A DNA stretch of 64,000 bases, taken from contig JAKFUL010000018.1 of assembly GCA_021732665.1 (NCBI GenBank), forward strand, positions 1 to 64,000. The letters run 5' to 3'. The position numbers were made by a program, and so were the translations under genes. This DNA comes from Acetobacteraceae bacterium (GTDB lineage: Bacteria; Pseudomonadota; Alphaproteobacteria; Acetobacterales; Acetobacteraceae). The notes under the pieces are model-generated. The model saw only the letters and a list, made by a program, of their open reading frames with translations, made no database searches and was not told the DNA's origin. Of this stretch, positions 10,901 through 21,508 are shown in pieces. How positions within the stretch are numbered: position 1 is the first letter of the stretch; each line of letters begins with the position of its first letter.

Positions 10901-13900
10901 CCGCCGACTACGTGCTGCGCTTCACCAACCCCGACGGCACGGTCTTCACCTCGCCCAAGGTCGCCGGCACCCAAGGGCCGCGCGACAGCGACGTGAACCC
11001 CGGCACCGGCCTGACCGATGTCTTCACCCTGGCCCTCGGCCAGGAGATCACCCAGATCAATGCCGGCCTCGACTACACCGGCGTGGGCTTCCAGGGCCAG
11101 GCGCCGACCTACCTGCCCGATGGCGGCGGCAGCTACAACTTCCAGGGCGGCGCCTACGCCATCGGCGGCAACGGCTCCTACAGCATGGTCGGCAATGGCG
11201 GCGCCCCGGTGTACTTCATCGGCGGCACCGGCTCGAACAACCTGCAGGGCTCCGGCTCCTCGGGCGCCATCCTGGTGGGCGGCGGCGGCTCCAACATCAT
11301 GGAGGGCACCGGCGGCCGCGACATCATCATCGGCGGCTGCGGCCCGAACAACTTCCAGGGCCTCGGCTCCAACAACTTCCAGGGCCTGGGCGGCGGCAAC
11401 AATGCCTGGAACTACGACCTGCTGATCGGCGGCATCCAGAACGACATCATCACGTCGAACTCCGGCAACGCCATCATCACCGGCGGGCGGGGCGACGACG
11501 CGCTGGACGGCCAGGGCGTCTTCGTCGGCGGCCCGAACAACGGCACCGCCACCGCGAATGGCAGCGTCGCCACCAGCTACACGGTGGGCGACCACATCAA
11601 GATCAGCGGCCTCTCCACCGTGAACTACCAGGTGGGCGACGGGGTGCAGTGGATCGAGAATTTCAATCCCGGCCGCGGCGACACCATCGAGGTCTGGGGC
11701 TATGCGGCGCCGACCGCGACCGGCCTGGTGAATGGCCAGTACGTCCTCTATTTCGGCCCGAACTCGGCCATCGTGCTGAACGGCTACCAGCCGCAGAACG
11801 GCCCGCTGACCGGGATCAACTACCACCCCGGCCAGGCCCAGATGCCCGGCGCCTTCGGCCGCCTGGATGCGCTGCCGCCGGTGATCCTCGCACCGGGCAC
11901 CATCAGCTTCACCGGCACCCAGGGCGATGACATCGCAATCGGCACCGACGCCTTCACTGTGCTCGATGGGCGGGGCGGCGACGACATCCTGTTCGGCGGC
12001 GAGGCGGGCAACCTCTTCATCGGCGGCACCGGCAATGACAGCATGATCGGCGGGCGGGGGAACGACATCTTCCGCGCCGGCCAGGGCTCCGACCAGGTGA
12101 TCGGCGGCGATGGCAACAACATCGTCCAGTTCGATGTCGCCAGCTTCCAGGCGAGCATCGTCAACAAGGGCAATGGCAACTACGTGGTGACCACGCCCGA
12201 TGGCGAGCAGCAGCTCTCGGGCATCCAGTGGATCAGCTTCACCAACCAGAATGTGCGGCTGAACGACGTGGCGCTGGCGCCCGGTGCCATCACCATGGGC
12301 ACCACTGGCAACGACACCTACACCATCACCAGCGCCAGCGACCTGATCTTCGAGCGCACCAATGGCGGCACCGACACGGCCTTCGTCACGGTGAATGGCT
12401 GGACCATCTCGCCGGAAGTCGAGATCGGCCGCCTGACCGGCAGCGCCACCACGCTGTTCGGCAACACCACGGCGAATATCCTCTTCACCAACGCGCTGCT
12501 CGCCTCCAGCCTCGATGGCGGCGCCGGCGACGACACGCTCTATGGCAATGCCGCCCAGGGCTCCACGCTCAATGGCGGGGCGGGGGATGACCTCATCATC
12601 TCCGGCACCGGCGCCGAGACGCTGATCGGTGGCGCGGGCTCCGACACCCTGACCGGCGACGCGCAGGACTTCGCCAGCTACGCCCAGGCCACCCAGGGGG
12701 TGACGGCGCGGCTGGATTATTCCTGGCTCAACACCGGCGAGGCGCTGGGCGACAGCTATGTCGGCATCGGCGGCCTGATCGGCAGCGGCTTCTTCGACTT
12801 CCTGGTCGGCGACGGCCTGGCCAACACCATCCGCGCCGGCGGCAGCGGCGACTATGCGGCCGGCAATGCCGGCAACGACCTGCTCCTCGGCGAGGACGGC
12901 AATGACACGCTCGATGGCGGCGCGGACAGCGACACGCTGATCGGCGGCGCCGGGGCCGACAGCCTGATCGGCGGCACTGGCACCGACTATGCCAGCTATG
13001 CCGGTGCCGCGGCCGGCGTCACGGCCCGGCTCGACTTCCCCTCGCTGAACACCGGCGATGCCGCGGGCGACAGCTACTCGGGCATCGAGGGCCTGATCGG
13101 CACTGCCTTCTTCGACTTCCTGGTCGGCGACGACCAGGCCAACACCATCCTCGCCGGCGGCAGCTTCGACTACGTGGCCGGCAATGCGGGCAATGACCTG
13201 ATCCTCGGCGAGGATGGCAATGACACGCTCGATGGCGGGGCGGACAGCGACACGCTGGTCGGCGGCGCCGGGGCGGACAGCCTGATCGGCGGCGCCGGCT
13301 TCGACTTCGCGAGCTACGCCGGTGCCGCGGCCGGTGTCACGGCGCGGCTCGACTTCCCCTCGCTGAACACCGGCGACGCGGCGGGCGACAGCTACTCCGG
13401 CGTCGAGGGGCTGATCGGCACCGGGTTCTTCGACTTCCTGGTCGGCGATGGCGGCGCCAACACCATCCATGCCGGCGGCAGCTTCGACTACGTGGCCGGC
13501 AATGCGGGCAATGACGTCCTCCTCGGCGAGGATGGCAATGACACGCTCGATGGCGGGGCGGACAGCGACACGCTGGTCGGTGGCGCCGGGGCCGACAGCC
13601 TGGTCGGCGGCGGCGGCATCGACTTCGCCAGCTACTACACCGCGGCCGCGGCCGTGACGGTGCGGCTGGACTTCCCCTGGCTGAACACCGGCGACGCCGC
13701 CGGCGACAGCTACACCGGCATCGCCGGCGTGATCGGCTCCAGCTTCGATGACACGCTCATCGGCAGCCTCGGCGCGGATACGCTGCATGGCGCGGCAGGC
13801 AGCGACATCATCCTCGGCAACAAGGGTGCCGATGTCCTCTACGGCGGCACCGGCACCGACTTCTTCGGCTTCGCCGTCGGGGATTTCGAGGCCGGGGTCT

Positions 13901-14106
13901 GGGATGTGATCAAGGACATGAATGCCGGCGGGGAAGCGGACTGGTTCGCCGTCTCGGGCATCGCGCAGTCCAACCTCTGGGCGCTGGACTGGAATGGCGG
14001 CGTGATCGTCACCATCGACACCCTGGGTTTCGGCCCCGGCGGCGGCGGCGTGTTCATCGAGAACTTCACCACGGCGCAGTTTTTCAACCAGATCTTCATC
14101 GCCTGA
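1918..14106 (+). CDS. Giant secreted RTX adhesin with DUF11-like and SdrD-B-like repeats
   Basis: About 4062 residues from the ATG at 1918 (a TTG at 1882 would add 12). There is no N-terminal signal peptide, and the C-terminal third has glycine/aspartate RTX motifs such as [11 protein letters not shown] and [11 protein letters not shown], so export by a type I system through a C-terminal signal is expected; no such exporter lies in the window. Residues about 1-1760 are beta-rich DUF11-like modules with repeated phrases such as [12 protein letters not shown] and [10 protein letters not shown]. Residues about 1762-3054 contain 11 SdrD-B/Cna-B-like modules ([16 protein letters not shown] ... [11 protein letters not shown]). 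RTX-like sequence follows, including three exact-length 106-residue units. Cysteine is almost absent. It is a likely cell-surface or biofilm adhesin; the family role is inferred from domains. Confidence 0.9.
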   Translation: MAATPVVSFDTSTLSAFLGTQQTVTLTFDNTGTGAETGYAPYIDVILPTNGIDGAGVGNNPVNDGLTFVSATYLGASVARPPVQFDADGRATHPFARDTAGNPVIVFGNPGDTLLVLQLPFGSFTTEQTPADIKLTFNISNLADLNQLLAIKATGGFAYGADEFNNPGADPIIPGPTATVNIDPTVALLDVIYNGPEQETATGPSYPREWLTKGIFAQGQTFTNVVLKNILPDGVEIIGTPRLIDANNTINPALPGTVTVVRNADGTQTVTGTFSGTITGGSQVPALDIDWFVPEFFYSLGPKAGQPVLDPATGAFYPLRDNASLTADWKPIDGRDQNPTKININPPDPEDVVDAQSIAIQKSVALINGDANGNGVPDWQKNGTLEYTLDGQISNYFEMKNTIVKDTLGDGQTFDASFTPTVKIYEGGQLIYDGAVVYSVGVGGAGALAKTAAGTTPINFDIAQTLIDAKNSGLWPLVTDAVLDGNGGGVGAVPHATDYTPPLILVKFHTTIDTNYTGPIAPGLDRMVDQGDPVGNSVLYGGKVFLTNNYIEDDSAAGVTLPVSQVDKSIYAINGDTSKGTVDFANAPKIQAGDLITFRLKLDMPLTSAHQVKLTDFLPLPVLTAANPDANNTSGGALEYSFSAVSDASSPGVGVIKFGPSDNFHDNVPGKTPNISVSPNGNSFTLDFGDVTNPNYPRTLLDLLVTLRVNDRPFGDGLLLTNQVTSFETNSFDAVSRTNDIIQFVLTEPALKITKGVIGVDNPLGVYTNATLGDGTIGPVAFTAPGSGGVRFNVATPITSTSLATKPVDANLTYADAGDTVSFAVIVENRGQGWKGAFDATIRDDVPTGFTLNPATLNLKVTDGTGAALSYNGDLFGAGLTIDDAPNMGGIGAYDATSGKNIVVITYDLKLIDTLAAPNTGLTNTAQIVRYAAEEGGIDRKDFDSLPDSDTANVTVLPTIDKAVTATSLADTTKAQGDGNIDDLAIGEQVTYTITVRLPEGRLTAVTLADLLPSSNGLITPVSAVVTAVGANLSGGAGLSVGAAGTLNGNGYLFNFGNVTNTVDNVNDNKDVVTVQVVGVLSKDDSNAAGDVLTNVATLSADNPNVPGGRISVSDDARIEVVEPDLRIVKTVNPTTADAADTVTYTVTVTNRRDDYYDAAAYDLSIIDDVLAQLPPNAAFVPGSVTLVSGPSGTAIVKGGSASADQSTVALAATRLGIGEQIRFTFQAKLTDNAIANQVITNVASVTGTTTPGANPDERSYTRTDDAKVTVASPLIEKTILSTSYADTGSSQFNGTNPDVKVNEVVTYQIKVTLPEGQIQNLKISDLLPDVITAGASGQLVYVPGTAVITFGNNLYTDAGFTTKLTSANLVSSNVGGDPNVQDLMTWSFGTVYNKPDNSGSDADTIIITLDARATNVAGNESSDVLTNTARVTADNGIDATAQTSVDFVEPKLDVQKSASFDSGRPNGDAGDIATFTITINHLGGGDAARSSAIAYDLDLTDVLPAGVSYVANSLSTLPSGVTGGIDGAGKLTLHADSLALGSSITLSYKVRLLDNVVSTQQILNIANLDYQTHAPGQVDAPGRTFTDSDDARLDVLIVDDVAKQLNSTDNPFTTGANVAVGETVKYLLTATLGEGSQNLIIKDLLEPGLSYVSSRVVSIDSDITGSLLAVNAAGTPSGQTVTFNFGTVQNIGNNNAGPDTVVVEVVAQVTPGFAGNVRGNLLTNTASLEPLVGTNPYGVNPNTPMPVITRTVDTTVVSAQIGNQIFEDRDANGIFTGVDQGLAGVTVTLLDANGVTVSSFTTGSDGKYLFDNLVPGVYSETFSMPVTPSIPGLWFRSPTGSGLATDNDSDPSANGTGQTVTLIDNAVDLTHDAGYYRLVNLGDTAFIDVNGNGVADDGPASVLANVKVELLNSAGNVVGAPKFTDGQGLYSFTNLVPGTYSVRFTAPNGSSYVLTPNDQGGNDATDSDAVVAGLNNTTGTTAPRTLFSGDTDNTIDAGFYIPAKLGNQAFIDANGNGTFDLGENGLDGVTVQLFAAGNPIPIATATTTNGGLYLFEGLRPGTYTERFTAPNGSTFVLTKQGFGATTNNDSDPNGTGTPSGTGPSITLVSGDDDRTHDAGFYQPLSIGDKVFYDVNGDGIQGGLGEVGIQNVTVTLVDVNGNQIAGVNPVQTDANGNYTFAGLPPGVYGVKFTTPAGYQITAPNQTDDANDSDINPQGLTPTRLYTSGEVETTLDAGFWQPVAIGDTVFLDNNGNGLLDGGEGGVQGITVNLLDAMGMAISGKTTTTDANGKYLFDNLPPGTYGVQFVTSGGYKLTRQDVPGGDDAKDSDANTVTGKTGSYTLPAGTTNNTVDAGVYLPVTIGNYAFDDKNGNGVQDPEDTGVGGVTVKLINDNFPTETYTTVTAPDGSYLFTNLPPGSYHEEFITAPGYVFTPSGQGTAATDSDPNPATGVAPGFSIASGQTDLTRDVGLYIPIKIGDRVFEDQNGNGVQDAGDTNLANVTVNLLDGNNIVRGTMQTNANGNYLFTGLPPGQWHIQVVKPAGFEFTAANVNGNTLLGEPLDSDTDQTTGISPIKTYISGDDDRTVDSGLYRPVRIGDTAFTDRNGDGIQNAGDTPLAGVTIKLINTITGLEVASATTGADGAYLFIVPPGSYKEIWTAPAGYVPTITGQGTPATDSNPNPTTGETTPITLSSGQSDLTQDGGFYIPVKIGDRVFEDQNGNGIQDAEDTNLGGVKVELLNGAGNVVATTTTAPNGSYLFDGLRPQEYQVRFTTPPGFVITDRDVGLNDTIDSDPVPATGLAPSRTYFSGDVDLTIDAGMYRPVTIGDRAFLDIKKDGIQQFLEPGLAGVTVNLIDDRTGATVGTTTTDGNGYYLFTGYKPSEYHVEFTGPNGYVITLPLVGNDRAIDSNPNAAGVAPGIRLLSGQTDLTIDAGFAGTGKVSGSVFLDLPPGICTYKLPDAVFEGIKVELITTTGLIAAVGYTNAQGQYLLDGLSPADYVLRFTNPDGTVFTSPKVAGTQGPRDSDVNPGTGLTDVFTLALGQEITQINAGLDYTGVGFQGQAPTYLPDGGGSYNFQGGAYAIGGNGSYSMVGNGGAPVYFIGGTGSNNLQGSGSSGAILVGGGGSNIMEGTGGRDIIIGGCGPNNFQGLGSNNFQGLGGGNNAWNYDLLIGGIQNDIITSNSGNAIITGGRGDDALDGQGVFVGGPNNGTATANGSVATSYTVGDHIKISGLSTVNYQVGDGVQWIENFNPGRGDTIEVWGYAAPTATGLVNGQYVLYFGPNSAIVLNGYQPQNGPLTGINYHPGQAQMPGAFGRLDALPPVILAPGTISFTGTQGDDIAIGTDAFTVLDGRGGDDILFGGEAGNLFIGGTGNDSMIGGRGNDIFRAGQGSDQVIGGDGNNIVQFDVASFQASIVNKGNGNYVVTTPDGEQQLSGIQWISFTNQNVRLNDVALAPGAITMGTTGNDTYTITSASDLIFERTNGGTDTAFVTVNGWTISPEVEIGRLTGSATTLFGNTTANILFTNALLASSLDGGAGDDTLYGNAAQGSTLNGGAGDDLIISGTGAETLIGGAGSDTLTGDAQDFASYAQATQGVTARLDYSWLNTGEALGDSYVGIGGLIGSGFFDFLVGDGLANTIRAGGSGDYAAGNAGNDLLLGEDGNDTLDGGADSDTLIGGAGADSLIGGTGTDYASYAGAAAGVTARLDFPSLNTGDAAGDSYSGIEGLIGTAFFDFLVGDDQANTILAGGSFDYVAGNAGNDLILGEDGNDTLDGGADSDTLVGGAGADSLIGGAGFDFASYAGAAAGVTARLDFPSLNTGDAAGDSYSGVEGLIGTGFFDFLVGDGGANTIHAGGSFDYVAGNAGNDVLLGEDGNDTLDGGADSDTLVGGAGADSLVGGGGIDFASYYTAAAAVTVRLDFPWLNTGDAAGDSYTGIAGVIGSSFDDTLIGSLGADTLHGAAGSDIILGNKGADVLYGGTGTDFFGFAVGDFEAGVWDVIKDMNAGGEADWFAVSGIAQSNLWALDWNGGVIVTIDTLGFGPGGGGVFIENFTTAQFFNQIFIA
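7201..11079 (+). repeat. Eleven tandem SdrD-B-like modules inside the adhesin
   Basis: Each module is about 115-120 residues and opens with IG(D/N)xxFxDxNGNG, continues with GVTVxLLD, then a (T/D)xxGxYLFxxLxPGxY segment and a closing (D/N)DSDPN...TxDAGxY. The opening motif is visible at codons starting near 7201, 7561, 7936, 8299, 8647, 9001, 9346, 9703, 10045, 10390 and, in divergent form, 10735. The xDxNGNGxxD element is a typical calcium-binding loop of these modules in staphylococcal Sdr proteins. The last copy ([19 protein letters not shown]) has lost the calcium-loop residues. Confidence 0.85.
12697..13746 (+). repeat. 318-bp tandem repeat units in the RTX region
   Basis: Three complete units (12697-13014, 13015-13332, 13333-13650) and a partial fourth (13651 to about 13746), each starting at the codons for (G/A)VT(A/V)RLD. 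The period is exactly 318 bp (106 codons). Each full unit contains [32 protein letters not shown] and a closing ASYAGAAA segment. Units 2 and 3 are the most alike; the first and last have drifted. This pattern suggests recent duplication or homogenisation by recombination. Confidence 0.9.
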
Positions 14107-14115
14107 AGCCCTTGA

Positions 14116-14137
14116 GGGCCGCGCCCCGGCGCGGCCC
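14116..14137 (+). terminator. GC hairpin after the adhesin gene
   Basis: Arms GGGCCGCG and CGCGGCCC (8 bp, loop CCCCGG) start ten bases after the TGA of the adhesin gene. No T-tract follows, so it may end or stabilise the transcript without being a classical intrinsic terminator. Confidence 0.4.
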
Positions 14138-14272
14138 GGACGTGCCGGGATGGGGATCCCGACGCAGGAGACGGTGGCCCGGGCGCAAGCCTCGGCCGCC
14201 GTTTTCGCGTGCCGGGTTTGCGCGGCGGCGGCGGCCATGGCTAGTCTTGGTTGCTGAACCGGAGAGCCCTTC

Positions 14273-15562
14273 ATGTTCGCCTTGCAACTGGCACCCTTCC
14301 TGGCGCGGCGCGGCATCCATTATGGCTGGCTGATGGTGGCCATCACCTTCCTCGTCGCCCTGGCCTCGGCCGGGGCGCTGGGCATCCTGGGCGTGCTCAT
14401 CCTGCCCTTGCAGCGCGAAACAGGGTGGGAGACCGCCGCCATCTCCGGCCCGCTCGGCCTGCGCCTGCTGCTCTTCGGCGTGATGGCGCCCTTCGCCGCC
14501 GCACTGCTGCAACGCTACGGGCTGGTGCGGGTGGTGACGCTGGCCATGATCCTCTCCTTCATGGGCGTTTTCCTGTCGCTGTTCATGACGCAAATTTGGC
14601 AGCTCTGGCTGACCTGGGGGGTGATGACGGGCATCGGCACCGGGATGACGGTGCTGGCGCTGGGCGCCACCGTCGCCAATCGCTGGTTCGTCGCCCGCCG
14701 TGGGCTGGTGGTGGGCATGCTGACGGCGGCCGGGGCCTCCGGCCAGATCATCTTCCTGCCGCTGGCCGCCTGGATGGCGCAGGATGGTGGCTGGCGTGAG
14801 GCGCTGGTGCCCGGCCTTGCCATCTGCGCCGCGGCCGGGCTGCTGATGGTGCTGTTCGGCACCAGCCACCCCGCGGATGTGAACCAGCCGGCCTATGGCG
14901 AGGACCGCATCACCCCGCCGCCGCCGCACCCCGCCCACAACGCCTTCAACACCGCCATCTCCGGCCTCGCCGAAGGCTCGAACAGCCCCGCCTTCTGGAT
15001 CCTGTTCGGCACCTTCCTGATCTGCGGCCTTTCCACCGCCGGCCTGGTGCAGACCCATTTCGTGCCGCTCTGCGCCGATTACGGCATGGGCGAGGTGGAA
15101 GCGGCCGGCGTGCTGGCCCTGATGGGCGCTTTCAACTTCGTCGGCACCATCTTCTCCGGCTGGCTGTCCGACCGATACGACTGCCGCAAACTGCTGTTCT
15201 GGTATTACGGGTTGCGCGGCCTCTCGCTGCTCTGGCTGCCGATGAGCGATTTCTCGCTCTACGGCCTCTCCATCTTCGCCATCTTCTACGGGCTGGACTG
15301 GATCGCCACCGTCCCACCCACGGTGAAACTGGCCGCCCAGCATTTCGGCCGCGACAAGGGACCGTTGATGTTCGGCTGGATGTTCACCGGCCACCAGATC
15401 GGCGCCGGCATCGCCGCCGTCATGGGCGGCATGAGCCGCGACAACCTGGGCAGCTACCTGCCAGCCTTCAACGCCGCAGGGGTGGCCTGCCTGATCGCGG
15501 CGGTGGCGGTGCTGGCGCTCAGACGACACGAGCCGCCGCCGGTGCGGGTGGCGGTGGCTTGA
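14273..15562 (+). CDS. MFS transporter
   Basis: A 429-residue protein with about 12 predicted hydrophobic segments and a central hydrophilic loop near residues 205-235 (HPADVNQPAYGEDRITPPPP), the layout of the major facilitator superfamily. YGWLMVAITFLVALASAGALG at the N terminus and the conserved Arg-rich loop after TM4 (NRWFVARRGLVVG) resemble the monocarboxylate/OFA-type carriers; RYGLVRV follows TM2. The start ATG has GGAGAG seven bases upstream. It stands alone between the adhesin gene and a palindromic repeat region. The substrate, probably an organic acid, cannot be fixed from sequence. Confidence 0.88.
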   Translation: MFALQLAPFLARRGIHYGWLMVAITFLVALASAGALGILGVLILPLQRETGWETAAISGPLGLRLLLFGVMAPFAAALLQRYGLVRVVTLAMILSFMGVFLSLFMTQIWQLWLTWGVMTGIGTGMTVLALGATVANRWFVARRGLVVGMLTAAGASGQIIFLPLAAWMAQDGGWREALVPGLAICAAAGLLMVLFGTSHPADVNQPAYGEDRITPPPPHPAHNAFNTAISGLAEGSNSPAFWILFGTFLICGLSTAGLVQTHFVPLCADYGMGEVEAAGVLALMGAFNFVGTIFSGWLSDRYDCRKLLFWYYGLRGLSLLWLPMSDFSLYGLSIFAIFYGLDWIATVPPTVKLAAQHFGRDKGPLMFGWMFTGHQIGAGIAAVMGGMSRDNLGSYLPAFNAAGVACLIAAVAVLALRRHEPPPVRVAVA

Positions 15563-15581
15563 GGGGGGTGCTTGTGGCGCT

Positions 15582-15799
15582 GGGGGAAGGCTCTGCCTTC
15601 CCCCAGACCCCCATCCGCCAAGGGCCGAAAGGCCCTTGTATCCCATGAGTTTATCGGAGTTTGAGAGAGGGGGCGTGCGCCACCGCGACGCCAGCGGTCG
15701 CTCTGGCCCCCTCTCTCAAACTCCGATCAAAAACCCCCGCGGTCCAGGAGCCCGTGGCTCCTGGCGGTTGGGGTTTGGGGAAGGCAGCGCCTTCCCCAA
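15582..15799. repeat. Composite palindromic element: two inverted double-hairpin units flanking a 22-bp inverted repeat
   Basis: Between the convergent MFS and amidase genes lie five hairpins. Unit 1 (15582-15637): GGGGGAAGGC-TCT-GCCTTCCCCC, a 15-base linker, then AAGGGCC-GAAA-GGCCCTT. Unit 2 reads on the other strand (15744-15799): an 11-bp arm TTGGGGAAGGC with loop, linker ACCCCAACCG, then a 9-bp hairpin (CCAGGAGCC/GGCTCCTGG). The two units share hairpin A almost exactly and the ACCCC...CCGCC linker, while hairpin B differs by paired changes that keep the stem. Between them, 15653-15674 and 15706-15727 form perfect 22-bp inverted arms. It resembles a REP/BIME-like or MITE-like element. Confidence 0.8.
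15653..15727. repeat. Perfect 22-bp inverted repeat with 31-base centre
   Basis: The left arm at 15653-15674 (ATCGGAGTTTGAGAGAGG plus four bases) is the exact reverse complement of 15706-15727. The 31-base centre contains a smaller hairpin, ACCGC (15682-15686) with GCGGT (15694-15698). It forms the core of the composite element and could fold as a long stem-loop on either strand, ending both convergent transcripts, or could be the terminal inverted repeats of a very small mobile element. Confidence 0.8.
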
Positions 15800-15816
15800 G
15801 GGCCACCCGCGCCGCC

Positions 15817-17193
15817 TCAAACCCCCGGCCTCCGCCCCCGGAACCCGGTCGCGCGTTCGAACGCATGCCCTGCCGCCAGCACCCCCGCATCGTCGAAGGG
15901 CTTGCCCACGATCTGCATGGACAGCGGCAGCCCGCCCTCGCCGAAGCCGGTGCAGACGCTCAGCGCTGGCCAGCCCGTGACGTTGAACGGGATGGTGAAG
16001 TTGGGGGCCAGCAGGCTGGCCCATTTCGGCACGGTTTCGATCACCGGCGCCTCGCCCATGGCGGCGGCGGTCACCAGCAGATCGACATCGGCGGTGGCGG
16101 CTTCGGTCCGCGCGATCAGGTCGCGGCGGCGGCGTTGCGCCTGGAGGTAGTCGGCGCCGCTCAGCAGCGCGCCGAGTGCGAGGCGGTGGCGCAGGAACTC
16201 GCCATACTTCTCCGGCGCGGTTCGCATCCAGTGCTCATGCACCGCATAGGCCTCGGCGACGAGAACGACCCAGCCGGTGGCATTGAATTCGGCCAGCGGG
16301 GGCAGGGTGACATCCACCACCGTGGCGCCCTCGGTCTTGAGCACGGCCAGCGCGGCTTCCATGGCCTTCAGCGTGGTCGCGCTGGCGGGGTTGTCGCGTT
16401 CATGGAAGTGGCGAACCACGCCGATGCGCTTGCCGCCCACCCCCGCCGCCAGGCCGGCGTGGAAATCCGGCACCGGTTTGCTGGCGCTCGCCGGGTCGGC
16501 AGGGTCGTGGCCGGCCATGGCTTGCAGCATCAGCGCTACATCCTCGACCGTCCATGCCATGGGGCCGGCATGGTCCAGCGTTTGCGCCAGGGGCAGGATG
16601 CCGGTGCGCGGGCACAACCCATAGGTCGGCTTCAGGCCGGCGATGCCGCACAGCGCCGCCGGGCCGCGGATGGAGCCACCCGTGTCGGACCCCGTGCCGC
16701 CCATGATGATGCCCGCCGCCACCGCCGCCCCGGTGCCGGAGGAGGAGCCGGAGGTGAAGCGCGTCGTGTCCCAGGGGTTGCGGGCCGGCGGCCAGGGCAG
16801 ATCGAAGCTGGGGCCGCCAAAGGCGAATTCATGCGTCGCCAGCTTGCCGAGGGATACCACGCCGGCCTCGGCCAGCATGCGCACCGTGGTCGCGTCCTCC
16901 GTGGGGACATGGTCGATCAGCTGGGCGGAATGCGCGGTCGTGGCGATCCCGGTGGTGCAATAGATGTCCTTATGGGCGATGGGGATGCCATCGAGCGGGC
17001 CGCGCAGGCTGCCCGACATCTGCCTGGCCTCGGCGGCGCGGGCGGCGGCCAGCGCGGGCTCGGGGGTGATGCGGATGAAGGCGTGGATCTTGTCGTTCAG
17101 CGCCTCGGCCCGGGCCAGCCCGGCTTGCGCCAGTTCGACCGGGGAGAGCTTTTTCGCGGCGATCAGCGCCGCGGCTTCCGCGATGGTGTGCAT
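15817..17193 (-). CDS. Amidase signature family amidase (GatA/AtzE-like)
   Basis: A 458-residue enzyme with the complete Ser-cisSer-Lys triad of the amidase signature family: Lys in GIPIAHKDIYCT (about residue 74), the cis-Ser in SGSSSGTGAAVAAG and the nucleophile Ser in GSDTGGSIRGPAALCG. Length is normal. It hydrolyses an amide or urea-type C-N bond in the cytoplasm. The start codon overlaps the stop of a 62-63 residue upstream gene by the ATGA arrangement, so the two are translationally coupled. The small partner looks AtzG/GatC-like, which argues for an AtzE-type hydrolase complex. No gatB is nearby, so tRNA amidation is unlikely. Substrate unknown. Confidence 0.9.
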   Translation of the reverse strand: MHTIAEAAALIAAKKLSPVELAQAGLARAEALNDKIHAFIRITPEPALAAARAAEARQMSGSLRGPLDGIPIAHKDIYCTTGIATTAHSAQLIDHVPTEDATTVRMLAEAGVVSLGKLATHEFAFGGPSFDLPWPPARNPWDTTRFTSGSSSGTGAAVAAGIIMGGTGSDTGGSIRGPAALCGIAGLKPTYGLCPRTGILPLAQTLDHAGPMAWTVEDVALMLQAMAGHDPADPASASKPVPDFHAGLAAGVGGKRIGVVRHFHERDNPASATTLKAMEAALAVLKTEGATVVDVTLPPLAEFNATGWVVLVAEAYAVHEHWMRTAPEKYGEFLRHRLALGALLSGADYLQAQRRRRDLIARTEAATADVDLLVTAAAMGEAPVIETVPKWASLLAPNFTIPFNVTGWPALSVCTGFGEGGLPLSMQIVGKPFDDAGVLAAGHAFERATGFRGRRPGV

Positions 17194-17381
17194 CAGCCTG
17201 CGCCTGCCGCGAAAGTCACCGAGGGCTCGGCCGCGGGCGGGATCAGCGGCTGGCGGATCATCTCCAGCATCGGCGCCAGCAGGGCGTAGGCCGCGCGAAT
17301 GTCATCCTGCTCGGGTTTGGGCAGTGTGATGCCGGCCTGGGCCAGGCGGGCGGCGAGGTCGGCCTCGGACAGGGGGGGCAT
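17193..17381 (-). CDS. AtzG/DUF4089-like small subunit of the amidase
   Basis: A 62-residue protein whose stop overlaps the amidase start (ATGA). The sequence LAQAGITLPKPEQDDIRAAY followed by LLAPMLEMIRQPL and a C-terminal AEPSVTF resembles the GatC-like AtzG fold (DUF4089), small helical proteins that bind and stabilise AtzE-type amidases. Two ATG codons lie in a row (17384 and 17381); the second is chosen because GGAG lies at a better distance. The family match is by pattern only; a generic GatC-like chaperone role is the alternative. It is divergent from the ThDP enzyme operon, with a spacer of about 100 bases. Confidence 0.65.
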   Translation of the reverse strand: MPPLSEADLAARLAQAGITLPKPEQDDIRAAYALLAPMLEMIRQPLIPPAAEPSVTFAAGAG

Positions 17382-17483
17382 CATCGCTCCATGCGCTGTG
17401 GCAGTGGGCCTAAGGTTGCGCGCGGCGGCGGCCCCGGTCTAGCCTGCTCCGCAAGCGAGCCATAAGGCCGCGGGAGGATACGC

Positions 17484-19105
17484 ATGAAGGTGGGCGACGC
17501 GATCGCGGAGATCATGCGCCGTGAGGGCATCGAGGTGCTCACCGGCTATCCCGTGAACCATCTGATCGAAAGCTGCGCCGCCATCGACATCCGCCCCGTG
17601 ATGGTGCGGCAGGAGCGGATCGGGTTGCACATGGCCGACGCCATCAGCCGCGTCACCTCCGGCCGCACCATCGGCGCCTTCTGCATGCAGCACGGGCCGG
17701 GGGCGGAAAACGCCTATGGCGGCGTGGCGCAGTGTTACGGCGAGAGCATTCCGGTGCTGGTGCTGCCCATGGGCTATGCGCGGCGGATTTCGCAGATCAA
17801 GCCGAATTTCTCCTCGACCGTGCAGATGGCCGGCATCACCAAAAGCGCCGAGACGGTGTCGCTCGCCGCCGAGGTGCCGAACATCATGCGCCGCGCCTTC
17901 TCCCGCCTTCGCAATGGCCGCGGCGGGCCGGTGCTGGTGGAAATCCCCACCGACATGTTCGCGGAAGAATTTCCGGGCGAGCTGGTCTATGAACCGGTGC
18001 TGACCGCGCGCTATGCGCCGGCGCCCGATGACGTCGCCCGCGCCGCGGCGGCACTGCGCGCGGCGAAGCGCCCGGTGATCTATGCCGGCACCGGCGTGCA
18101 TTGGGCCCGCGCCTGGCCGCAGTTGAAGGCGCTGGCGGAGTTGCTGGCGGCGCCGGTCACCACCTCGCTCGGCGGCAAGTCTTCCTTCCCCGAGGATCAT
18201 CCGCTGGCGCTGGGTTCCGGCGGCCTGGCCATTCCCGCCCCGGTTCGGCATTTCCTCGACCACGCCGATGTGATTTTCGGCATTGGCTGTTCCTTCACCG
18301 AAACCAGCTTCGGCGTGGCCATGCCCAAGGGCAAACGCATCATCCACGCGACGCTCGACCCGGATCATCTCAACAAGGATGTGCGGGTGGAGATGGGCCT
18401 GGTCGGCGATGCGGCGCTGACGCTGGACGCGCTGCTGGCCGAACTGGCCGGGCTGGCCCCGCGCGACCACGCCCCTGTCGCCGACGAAATCCGTGCCATT
18501 CGCGCCCCCTGGCTGGCGAAATGGGCGCCCAAGCGGGATTGCAACGACGCGCCGCTCAACCCCTATCGCGTGCTGCGCGACCTGTGGAACACGGTCGATG
18601 TCGACAACACCATCATCACCCATGATGCCGGCAGCCCGCGCGACCAGCTCTCGCCCTTCTGGATCGCCCGCACGCCGCTTTCGTATCTGGGTTGGGGCAA
18701 GACCACCCAGCTCGGCTATGGGCTGGGCCTGGCCATGGGCGCCAAGCTCGCCGCACCCGACAAGCTTTGCATCAATGTCTGGGGCGATGCCGCCATCGGC
18801 TTCACGGGGATGGATTTCGAGACGGCGGTGCGCGAGCGCATCCCCATCCTCTCCATCCTGCTGAACAATTTTTCCATGGCCATCGAGCTGAAGGTGATGG
18901 CGCTGAGCACCGAGAAATACCGCACCACCGATATTTCCGGCGATTACGCTGCCATGGCGCGGGCCTTCGGTGGCTATGGCGAGCGGGTTGAAAAGCCCGA
19001 GGATATCGTGCCGGCGATCCAGCGCGGCATCGCGGCGACCAAGGCGGGTCAGCCGGCGCTGCTGGAATTCATCACGTCGAAGGAAACCATGGTGTCGAGA
19101 CTCTG

Positions 19106-19106
<1 letters not shown>
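17484..19106 (+). CDS. Thiamine diphosphate-dependent enzyme (acetolactate synthase large subunit-like)
   Basis: A 540-residue ThDP enzyme with the three-domain layout of the acetohydroxyacid synthase/benzoylformate decarboxylase family. The catalytic Glu is in VRQERIGLHMADA (about residue 53). The C-terminal ThDP/Mg motif is GDAAIGFTGMDFET ending in ILLNN, the family's GDG...NN with Ala instead of Gly. It is preceded by GGGAGG at good spacing. Its stop overlaps the start of an ABC ATPase gene (TGATG), so it is the first gene of an importer operon. No regulatory AHAS small subunit is nearby, which makes a catabolic carboligase or decarboxylase acting on the imported compound likelier than branched-chain synthesis. 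Confidence 0.85.
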
Positions 19107-20152
<1,046 letters not shown>

Positions 20153-20179
20153 ACCGCCCCAGCACAAGGGAGTGAACGC

Positions 20180-21502
20180 ATGACCTTCAACATCACCCGC
20201 CGCCTGATCGGTGGCCTCGGCGCCGGCATGATCGCCGGGCAGGCGGGCGCGCAGACCATCGCCGCGGCCAATGTCCCCGCCCCCCGCCTGCCGCTGGAAT
20301 CCGGCGCCACCTTGCGTGTCCTGCGCCCCGTCCGCTTCGTGCAGCCGGACGAGGAGGTCTTCCGCGCCAATGCCGCGCGCTTCACCGCCGCCACCGGCGT
20401 GCAGGTGCGCGTCGATTTCGTCGCCTGGGAGGACATCACCCAGCAGACCGGTGTGACCGCCAATACCGGCGCCGGGCCCGACATCATCATCGGCTTCAAC
20501 GAGGCGCCGCATGTCTTCCAGGACAAGCTGATCGAGCTGACCGATGTGGCCGAGTATCTCGGCGCCAAATACGGTGGCTGGAAGCAGCTGGCGCAGAAAT
20601 ACGGCAAGCGGCACAATTCCAACAATTGGATCGGCCTGCCCTTCGGTGCCTCCGGCGGCCCACTGGTCTGGCGCAAATCGGCGGTGAACGAGGCCGGCTT
20701 CGAACGCCCGCCCGAGGATCATGCCGGCATGCTGCGGCTGTGCCAGGCGCTGCGCCGGAACAACAAGCCGGCCGGCTTCGCGCTCGGCAATGCGGTGGGC
20801 GACGGCAATGGCTTCGCCAACTGGGTCATCTGGTCGCATGGCGGCTTCCTGGTGAATGAGGACGGCACGCCAGGCATCAACTCGCGCGAGACGGTGGCGG
20901 CGCTGAACTGGCTCCGGGAATTCTACGCCACCTTCATCCCCGGCACGCTGGCCTGGGGCGACATCAGCAACAACCGCGCCTATGCGTCCAACGAGTTGTT
21001 CCTCACATCGAACGGCGTCTCGCTGTATTTCGCCCTGAAGAACGACCCGGCAACCGCGCCGATCGCGGCCGACACCGAGCACACGTTGCTGCCGCGCGGC
21101 CTGGCCCGCACCTCGCCCATGGCCGGGCTCACGCTCAATTCCATGGTGTTCCGCCACAGCCGCTTCCCCAACGCGGCCAAGGCCTTTCTCGCCTTCATGC
21201 TGGAGGCGCCGCAATACGACCCCTGGCTGCAGGCCAATCTGGGGTATTGGGCGCAGCCGCTCAACGCCTACAACGCCTCGGCCACCTGGACCGGCGACCC
21301 CAAGGTCGCGATCTTCAAGGACACGATGGATTCGGATTTCTGGCTTGGCTTCAAAGGCCCGATCAGCGAAGGCTCGGCCGCCGCCAACGCCGATTACGTG
21401 ATGGTGCAGATGTGCGCCTCCGTCGCCTCCGGCCAGGCAACGCCCGAGGCCGCGGCACGTGAGGCGGAGCGCCGGGCCGCGCGCTTCTTCAGGCGGCGGT
21501 AG
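20180..21502 (+). CDS. ABC importer solute-binding protein (sugar type, family 1)
   Basis: A 440-residue periplasmic binding protein. The N terminus ITRRLIGGLGAGMIAGQAGA has twin arginines followed by a hydrophobic stretch, so export by Tat or Sec is possible, with cleavage near AGAQ. The body is typical of CUT1 solute receptors: NTGAGPDIIIGF, LPFGASGGPLVWRKSAV and an extended Trp/Gly-rich C-terminal lobe. Start supported by GGGAG. It is the third gene of the ThDP-ABC operon. Ligand unknown; no cytoplasmic glycosidase or kinase is linked, so it may not be a simple sugar. Confidence 0.9.
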   Translation: MTFNITRRLIGGLGAGMIAGQAGAQTIAAANVPAPRLPLESGATLRVLRPVRFVQPDEEVFRANAARFTAATGVQVRVDFVAWEDITQQTGVTANTGAGPDIIIGFNEAPHVFQDKLIELTDVAEYLGAKYGGWKQLAQKYGKRHNSNNWIGLPFGASGGPLVWRKSAVNEAGFERPPEDHAGMLRLCQALRRNNKPAGFALGNAVGDGNGFANWVIWSHGGFLVNEDGTPGINSRETVAALNWLREFYATFIPGTLAWGDISNNRAYASNELFLTSNGVSLYFALKNDPATAPIAADTEHTLLPRGLARTSPMAGLTLNSMVFRHSRFPNAAKAFLAFMLEAPQYDPWLQANLGYWAQPLNAYNASATWTGDPKVAIFKDTMDSDFWLGFKGPISEGSAAANADYVMVQMCASVASGQATPEAAAREAERRAARFFRRR

Positions 21503-21508
21503 GCCGCC

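Noticed and set aside
12697-13746. Tandem repeats considered as a CRISPR array or satellite
   Set aside because: The units are coding, in frame, 318 bp long and contain RTX motifs; there are no spacers.
10753-14316. 1187-codon open frame on the minus strand opposite the RTX region
   Set aside because: Same cause: mirror of Gly/Asp-rich RTX codons; low-complexity product with no family pattern.
15817-17193. Assignment of the amidase as GatA of the tRNA amidotransferase
   Set aside because: No gatB or true gatC nearby; the small partner looks more like AtzG, so a general amidase call is safer.
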